DNA of 64,000 nt from Apostichopus japonicus (lineage: Eukaryota; Echinodermata; Holothuroidea; Aspidochirotida; Stichopodidae). A model generated the notes under the pieces. The model searched no databases, had not been told where the DNA came from, and was given only the letters and a program-made list of their open reading frames with translations. Shown here piece after piece: positions 46,201 through 55,200 of the stretch (its first letter is position 1; each line of letters starts with the position of its first letter). The stretch lies in assembly GCF_037975245.1 (NCBI RefSeq), contig NC_092568.1:36423001-36487000 (forward strand), in the 5' to 3' direction. The position numbers were made by a program, and so were the translations under genes.

Positions 46201-49200
46201 TTTAGGCAACTCAAATGATCATATCTTATTTGTAGAGAAATTGCGTTTAGATCATAAAGTAAAGTGTATCTATAGGTTTATTGCCTTAGCCAGTTGCAGT
46301 GGTGGGTTGTGCCGTTGGGGGTGGGGAGGGGGAACTAATACTTGCAAAAGAGAGAAGCGATGGCTGCACAATAGTTTAGGTCTGTTTCAAAAGTACTGGT
46401 AACCCTTCCCATACAGCCTGAGCCTTGAACCTCCCAACCCCTCCCACCCACCCACCCCCCCCCATTGAGATTAAATAAGCACTTTTCACCATGAGTAATA
46501 AGTGAAACATTTATGAATTAATTATTCACGACCAGAGTTGCCGGCCAAATTTACAAATGTTCAATTAAAAAGTCTGATGCTTTTGTTTTCCATACCAGCA
46601 AGTTGCTACATTTACTTCTCTTAACTTTCCTTTCAAGCTTACTAGCCTCAATAAACACTGTCATGTTTTTCTAATGTCCTGTATATAAACACATGTACAA
46701 AGTATGTATATGCTTGTATATGCACGAATGTGTATGTTTATATATGAAATGGAATGACACACAGTTTTGCTTGAGCTAGGGTATCCAGTATTAGAGGGGG
46801 GTGTGGGGGAGGGGGGGTGGGGGAGCTTACAGTGCTACATTAGTTATTAATGGAAATGCAATAATGGGAAATCTGAGACAGATACACGTGGAGTGCAGAA
46901 TGTATCACAGGGAAGGAACGGTTATTGCAACTCACCCTTTACCGGTTTCACCTGGATGCCTCGGTGAGAACTACTTTTCTGGACCCAAAGTTTCTCAGGA
47001 TTCTGACTGGCCTACAAATAAACGAATAAAGAACACTCGTTAAACACGAAAATGGCAACTGAAGTATATAGTTCAGTCAGGTGAAATGAACCAATCACCT
47101 TACAGCAACATGGGTTTCTTCTTCACTGTTCCTTCTGAGCAAACAGAGAACGTCTCCTTTTCAAGAAGGGTTCGGGAAGGGGGGGGGGAGGATAAGAGAT
47201 GGAAGGGGGCATTACTGATATTCATCCCTGATGACAATTTTTGTAACACTTTTGCTCATATTCTATTTGGTGTGTTTAAAATAACTGTGTTACAATACCA
47301 TCAACAACCTTCTGTAAATATGTGCCTTATTGGATCTTAGGTTTGCACACATTTCCATGAGCTTGCTGTAATGATATGACAGTTGACACAGATTGGTGAG
47401 AGAGCCATGTCTCCCAGGTAAACCGGATGAAAGACATATTTTACAGAATTTCTAAGTTTCATCGAATTCTATTCATATTTGTGAAAAAACCCAGTCTACA
47501 AAACACAGTCCAGGCTCAATTGACTGCTTTGAAGCTGAAGTGTGTGTGTTGTAAGTGTACCTCAATTTGACCAAGTTATGTGGTGCTTACACATAATTAT
47601 ATGCAGGCCTACCTCTCAATTTAGTTACAATGAGGTCTAAGTGGTTACATCCATCCTGCTACTCCTAGTTTATCATGTTTGCTAAAACTTTCTATCCAAT
47701 TCAGAAAAAAAAAACAATGTACCCCTCAAATGTAGCTAGAAAAATGTGTCTGATTCTGTCCATTTAAATTTAACGGCTATTAGTTTATCATCAATTTATT
47801 TTAATCCATCATCTAATACAGAACTTCTCGTCTGAAAGACGTAATGCAATATTATTGTTTCAAAATTTTCTGGTTAATAACCCATTTTCATCTTTCTTAA
47901 CTACTTTTATTTTTGATGGATCAAACAATCAGATAATCCTAAACTCTTCGTCGAAGGTCGAGCATGGTCACTGACAGAGAGTGACAAATTGTAAGTGTCA
48001 CTTAACAGAGACTTTTGAGCTGGATTGTAAATTTTTAAACATTCAATATATATTATTCACAGATAATCGAATACCACTAAATAGTAGATGTCTGTACAAC
48101 CATTTATCTGATGCTACCGATCAACTGATAAACAGCTTAAACCAATAGTCTTTTTATATAATTTTTTTAATATTAATGTAATATTTTAAAGATTCATAGT
48201 AAGACCTTTAGCATCTTTGCTTTATTTCATCACTCCTTGTAAGATTTTGGTCGACTTAAAAGGATTTTTTATACAGTTGCTGAAGTTGATTGCCTAATAG
48301 CCTAAATTGCTAAAAAAAAATGTTCTGACTACAGTTATATGGGAAGACCATATCCTCATAGCATCTTTATTACAAACATATGAATTTTTCAAAATGTAGG
48401 ATATTTGATAAGTGCAGGGGAACACAATAGAATGGATGAAGTCATCAAAGCAAATCAGCTGGAAAATGTTGTTGTTTTTCATCATAATGTTCGACAATTT
48501 ATCAACAGACGAAAAGAACATTTTAAGAAGAAAAAAAGAGAAGAGATATATTTTGATGAAATTCTATGAACAGATAACTCTGACATCTTAGCAAACAAGT
48601 GTATCAGGATTAAATAGATAAATTAACAGCCTAACAGGAATATTATAGTAGCCTCTAGAGGTTAGGCTTTTTGAAAAGTATTTGCTCAGATGACATCACA
48701 GTCCCATTACCGTGTTCCTACTTTCTGGAGTAGTTGAAGTCAACCTTATATTCAATCAATCATATCTCAAGTTAGGGGTAAGATACTGAGATGGGGTTTT
48801 CAACTAGCAGTGTGGATTTTTTTTGGCTCATCAAAATAAATTTAAACATTGTTTTGTCACCAGAAAAATCCTTTCCAAACTGAGACAATATGGCAATATT
48901 TTCAGGTACGTAATGTTTTCCCTTAACATTTCATTATGGTAGGTACCACAAGATAGCGACCATTTCAAAATGCAAATTGCAGCTCAAAGTGATGCAAATA
49001 GTCAGCATTTACAATATTGCATCAGACACTTTCAACAGATCAGATACAACCTTGGTAGAAACGGATCCATTTCTGATTTCACACTTGTAATTTTGACAGA
49101 ATGGAAACAGAATATGATCATTTTAGAACTGTGAGCTACTTCAAATTTCATTTTTGGCCTTCCATGGTTTTACTGGTCTGATTAAAGTAGTCCATGGCCT

Positions 49201-52200
49201 TGACATCTGTTGGCTAGTGAGAACTCTTTGTGTTTACACTGCCCCAGATCACATGACAGAGTCAGCATCACACACTTGCCAGTATTTGAAGTATATTTCA
49301 GTAAATATGAAGTGGAGAGAAATCTATAACTTGATGGAAGGGAATATTTACGAACACACAGAACAAAAAATGATGACTTAGTTTTTTGTTGGGTTAAGTG
49401 GTTCTGCTTTTGTGTCTGTGAGAACATACTGCTAGATTGTCAAATTGGAGAAGTAAAGTCAAATGTGCTCTGGAAGCGTTTTTCTATCTCTGAACAACCC
49501 AGGATCCCAGAAAGAGATAAGGCAGGGGACTCAAAAGGAGACAAAAAAATTATGTTTTGAATTTACCAAAAATAAATTTCTACTGATATTGTTTGCACAT
49601 ACAGGCACTGTATAAGGCAAACATGCACTCCACATATATGTTATTCATTAAAAAGCTTCATTTGTTTCCAAAACTTTGGTATTAAAGGAAAATATATTTG
49701 GAAAACTACTATATGAGACGAAATGGCCTTGAAGAAATGATTGAGTTGAAGAGAGAAGACCACTCCCACTGGTAGGAATTCATAAAGTAATGCAAACACA
49801 CACACACACACTCGCACATTATAACTTGCACTTGTGTACACACAAATTAGTATATAAGTATCACAATCTTGGAGTTCTACGGAAAGCTAATATTTTAAAG
49901 GCCGGCATTAACTTAAGTCTGCAGTAACGCCTTTAGGACAACTTTCAAGGTGATAGTTTTAAGAGTGACAATTTTCTCAAAAGGGCTGGGTGTTCAAGGG
50001 AGGTGTTGACACAACAGTTGGAACAGTTGTACAGACCACATTCTATATAAATTATAATGTCAGGTGCAAAATATCATATCTATAGTTTTGAGAAAGACGA
50101 TTTTCTCAAAAGGCTGCAGGGTGTTCACTGGAGGTGTTGGCACAACAATCGGAACAGTTTTACAGATTCACATGATATGTAAATTATCATGTCAGGTGTA
50201 AAATAGCATATCTATTGAAACTTTGGTGTTTGGTGTTGGGAAGCTTTACATAACATAGCAATGTACAGTAGGCTTGGCTCAAATTCATGATTCGTTATAC
50301 ACAAAATTTGAACTAATATGGCTGCAGCCAATAAATTGTCAAACACATTATGAAAGAAATGTATTGTGACTAATAAGATATTTTTTAGCATGAATATAAG
50401 AAAGAAAGAAAGAGAGAAAACAATTATAGAATGTTCACTCAGTGATACTATTATGGGAAGGTTGTTGATATCTGCTAGATTTAAAAAAAAAATGAAAAAC
50501 ACATATTGTGGTTTTGACAAATGTTGCATGCTAAACTTTGGATATATCTTAAACATTTCGACATTTAACAAATGGATTACATTTGATCTCCAATAAAGAC
50601 TATCAAAGAAGTCGTTTCTTCAGAGGGGGGTGACCATGGGTCTTTTTCTGGCTCTTTCAGAGTTTAAGGGACTGTGTAGTGACAAAAAATATTACTTTAT
50701 ATTTGTATCTTGACAAATACATTACACAATGCTTGGTAAAACCTCATTTGAATATCTTTTTGCATCTAGCTGTAAATCAGGGTTTTGTGGACCATGGATC
50801 CCCAACAATTTGCAAGTGGACATGCTGCCACCATTTAGCTATAATTTTATTGAATATGAGCAATGCTCTAATCCTGTCCCCACCCTCCCTCCCACCTGCA
50901 ACCCCCCCCACAATCTCAATGTTGTTGTTTTGAAGGTGACTTTATTCTTTACAAAAATAAAACCTCCGATGTAAAATGAACAAAAGTAGATAGACTGTAA
51001 TATGTCATTATGATAAATCTTCTTCAAAAATGTTTCTTCATAATTTCCAAATAATTATCTTGTTGCTGATTCTCTCATTGAAATGAGGTTCAGTTCAACA
51101 TTATTCGTAAACTGAATAGCTTTGCTATTCTCTGAATTATAAGTTTCTTTAATCATTTTATGCAATCTTTTAGCATGAATGTTCTATTTCTCTCCACCGA
51201 TGAACATCTTCTTGAGTAAAGAAAGACATTTTCGGCTCGATTAACAATCTGATGTAAATTGCACTCTATTGTTGACAGCTATAAATTATACAAGTTCAGT
51301 TAATTATTAAAGCTTGGAATCTTCATAATGATGAAGTTACATTTTCTCAGAATGTGTTTTTTTATCCAATGTTGCAGAAAACTTTGCTACCTGTATTTGA
51401 CATTCTGCCACAGGACATTTATAAAAAAATGGTTTTCATTTTTATTACATTTGGATTTTTAGAACCAAAAAAAGCCTACAGCATAAATGCATTGACTTTT
51501 ATTTGTTGCATTAATGTTTTAAATGTTTTAATAATAATATTAATTATAATCAGAACTTTACTTTTAGGCCACTTAAGCGACCACAAATGTAGGAGAAACT
51601 CGCAAGGGCTTATGGATTACAACTGACATGTCGGGTGGCTTCCAATTCAACATTTTAACTCAAATTTAGAATCTTTTCAATTTAGAAAGTCATTTCAGAT
51701 GGGAAAACCATGGATTGCTCTGGGATGAAAAAACCCACTTTACTAAGACCTGGCCGGGTATCGAACTTTGAACCTCCTGATTGCTAAGCGTCATTGCTTA
51801 AAATGCCACCACCTTTATCCACTCAGCAACAGCACCAGTTAATGCTTTGAGAAAACTTGTTACCTCATAAAATAAACATATAAGCACTACTATATATATG
51901 CTAGACTCAAGCTACTATATATACTATATGCTAGATTCAAGCTACTATATGAATAGATTCAAGCTAGATAGATTCAAGCTACAATATATGCTAGATCCAA
52001 GCTACTATACATATGCTAGATTCAAGCTAATATATGCTAGATCCAAGCTACTATATATGCTAGATTCAAGCTACTATATATCCTAGATTCAAGTTATGAT
52101 ATATGCTAGATCCAAGCTACTATACATATGCTAGATTCAAGCTAATATATGCTAGATCCAAGCTACTATATATGCTAGATTCAAGCTACTATATATGCTA

Positions 52201-55200
52201 GATTCAAGCTAATATATAAACTAGATTCAAGCTACTATATATGTGCTAGATCCAAGCTACTATATAGCTAGATTCAAGCTACTATATATGCTAGATTCAA
52301 GCTACTATATATGCTAGATTCAAGTTATGATATATGCTAGATCCAAGCTACTACATATATGCTAGATTCAAGCTACTATATATGCTAGATTCAAGCTGCT
52401 ACATATGCTAGATTCAAGCTACTATATATTTGCTAGATTCAAGCTACTATATATGCTAGATTCAAGCTACTATGTATTTGCTAGATTCAAGCTACTATAT
52501 AGCTAGATTCAAGCTACTATAAATGCTAGATTCAAGCTGCTATATATGCTAGATTCAAGCTACTATATATTTGCTAGATTCAAGCTACTATATATTTGCT
52601 AGATTCAAGCTACTATATATGCTAGATTCAAGCTACTATATATGCTAGAATCAATCTATTTTCATCAACAGTATCCTGGAGATAATGATTAATCTTCACA
52701 GACCCCCCCCCCCAAATTACTGTTGTGAGTTTTAGAAATGACCTCAGCCCAAACATGATTGTTGGTATTTAATTCAGATTTATTAATATATTATTTATCT
52801 GTCATTATTGATGTTATGATCTCATATCTCCCTACATGTAATGTATAGGGAGGTGAGATACTGTACTTCACCCTACACCAGAAATGTGAGGAAGTGTGTG
52901 TGAGTGAGCAAAAAATGTGTGCCGCAACTCCACCTAGAACAAAAGTTAGATCAAGTTCAAACTTGGTGGTTTGGTGCCTGACCATGTAAGCGCGTGCCTG
53001 TGTGATTGATGATGTCATATGTCAAAGGTCAAAAAATCTATTTTTTTTTAGCCATTCCTGCTTGTCAAGGTGTAGGAAAAAGCCATTAAACCACATGTAG
53101 AGAATTATGAGATATATATTAAAATAGGACAGATTTAGTTGTTATGGGTTGAGGTCAAAGGTCAATTGAGGTCAAAAGTCCAAATGAAAGAAAGTTCACA
53201 GGGTTAAACAGTGTTTAGGGATCAACAACCCCGTGCCATCCCTACCCCTTCCCTACCAAGAAACCCTTTGTATATGATTGTCACTGTTAATAGTTAATAC
53301 TGTCTTTGATGCACTTTTAAACTCAAAGACATTCAATGAATGCTAGATTGCTTCTGATCACTACAGTATCTCAGATATCTTGCCAAACCTGAAATGTTAT
53401 TTTTTTAGTTGTATTTCACTGCTAGTCCACAGTAAAATGACTGAACAATGGAACTCATTAATTTGTTCAGCTATTAAAGATTCATTTCAAATTAAAACAA
53501 AAGTCTAAAATTTTTAAACTTGCTTTTAAATGTGTTTTATACTAACATGAGCAGTGTCCATCAGACAAAATATTGAGGATAGAATCAAATTCATTAATTT
53601 TTCACTCAATTTTACATTCATCTGGTGAAAAACTCTAGAAGGATGTCTTGTTTTGCATAATAACTAACCTTTATTTTACGAAATACTCATAATTTTGTTA
53701 ATTTTAGACCGAACGCAAAAGATACCCCAAAGAAGGTACAGCGATACAACATGCAATTTGACAAAGAGTCTACCATGCATCAAATATCTCTTTGCAAAAT
53801 TATAACTAAATTTTTTAATTTCCAATCTAGGGAGGATTGATTTATAGTAAACTTAATTAAAAATCAAACTGGAACTGATCTACCTCTTCCAAAAACTTGA
53901 TCTTCTGAGCTGGCAAAGAGAAAGCCTTTGGGATGAACTTGATGTCCGATGTCGCTAAGAAAACTTTATTTGTGATGTAACCGGTCCCGGGGAAATGATT
54001 GACCTATGTAAATCAAAGAGAAAGAAAGAACACAAAAAATGATTGTGAAGAAAATTATGGCATGGTAGACCAGAGACCAAAATAAACATTTAACATTACA
54101 TCTATGAATTATTGCTGTACCTTCTGATGTTGTTCCATGCTACTAATAACACTCTGTAGCTCTATGAATGGATATTCATGAGGTCAGAGTACACAATAAG
54201 TATTTTAAACATTACATACATTAATTATTGCTGTACCTTCTGATGTGGTTCGATGCTATTAATGACACCTTGTAGCTCTATGAATGGATATTCATGAAAT
54301 CAGAGAACACCATTAACATGTCAATCATGGTATGGTATATATACATGTATTAGTTGGAAATTTTATTAATAGTACAACTATCTCTTTTTGGTATTAAATA
54401 TACTAGGATGATGTTACATGAATAAAACTGTTTGAAACCTTACTGAAAAATCAAATGAGGAAAAAATATAGAGGCAATTCTTAGTGTCAAGTATATTTAC
54501 AATACTCTGTAGCTCTATGAATGGATATTTATGAGACCAGAGAACACAATAAAACATTGAACTTACATCCATGAATTATTGCTGTACCTTCTGATGTTGT
54601 TCCATGCTATTAATAACACTCTGTAGCTCTATGAATGGATATTCATGAGATCAGAGTACATAATAAGCATTAAAAATTACATACATAAATTATTGCTGTA
54701 CCTTCTGATGTGGTTCCATGCTTCTTATAACACTCTGCAGCTGTGTGAATGGATATTCATGAGACCATAGAACATCCCACGATGAATCTTTATCACCCTG
54801 TATGTAGCCCACCTTTTTAAAGATATCAAACACATGATCCAAGTAACCCTTGTTGATCTGAGAAATGAAGGAAAAATTTTGTATTTATTTATAAAGGGTT
54901 TTATGCATCGATGTTTAGTGTTAGAGCTATATATTAAAAGATGAGGTCTCCAAGATAATATCCCAGACCCCTCAGATACAAAATTTTACATTTAAAAGAA
55001 TATGTACTACATATAAAATTTACTATAAGATTAATTACCATTCATTTCATAGTATTTCCAGTGGCATGCACAAGGGGATTGGGGGAGGGGGTGGGGGGGT
55101 CCACCTTCCATCATCATTCTTGGAAAATGGTTCAGATGGAGGGTATTTTACACTCAGCCAGGGAAGAACTAGACCCCTTTTCAACCAAATAAAAATATCA

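Noticed and set aside
51751-51836. Functional tRNA gene
   Set aside because: Boxes A and B are present but the acceptor stem does not close and the sequence continues into a non-tRNA body, so a SINE head is the better call.
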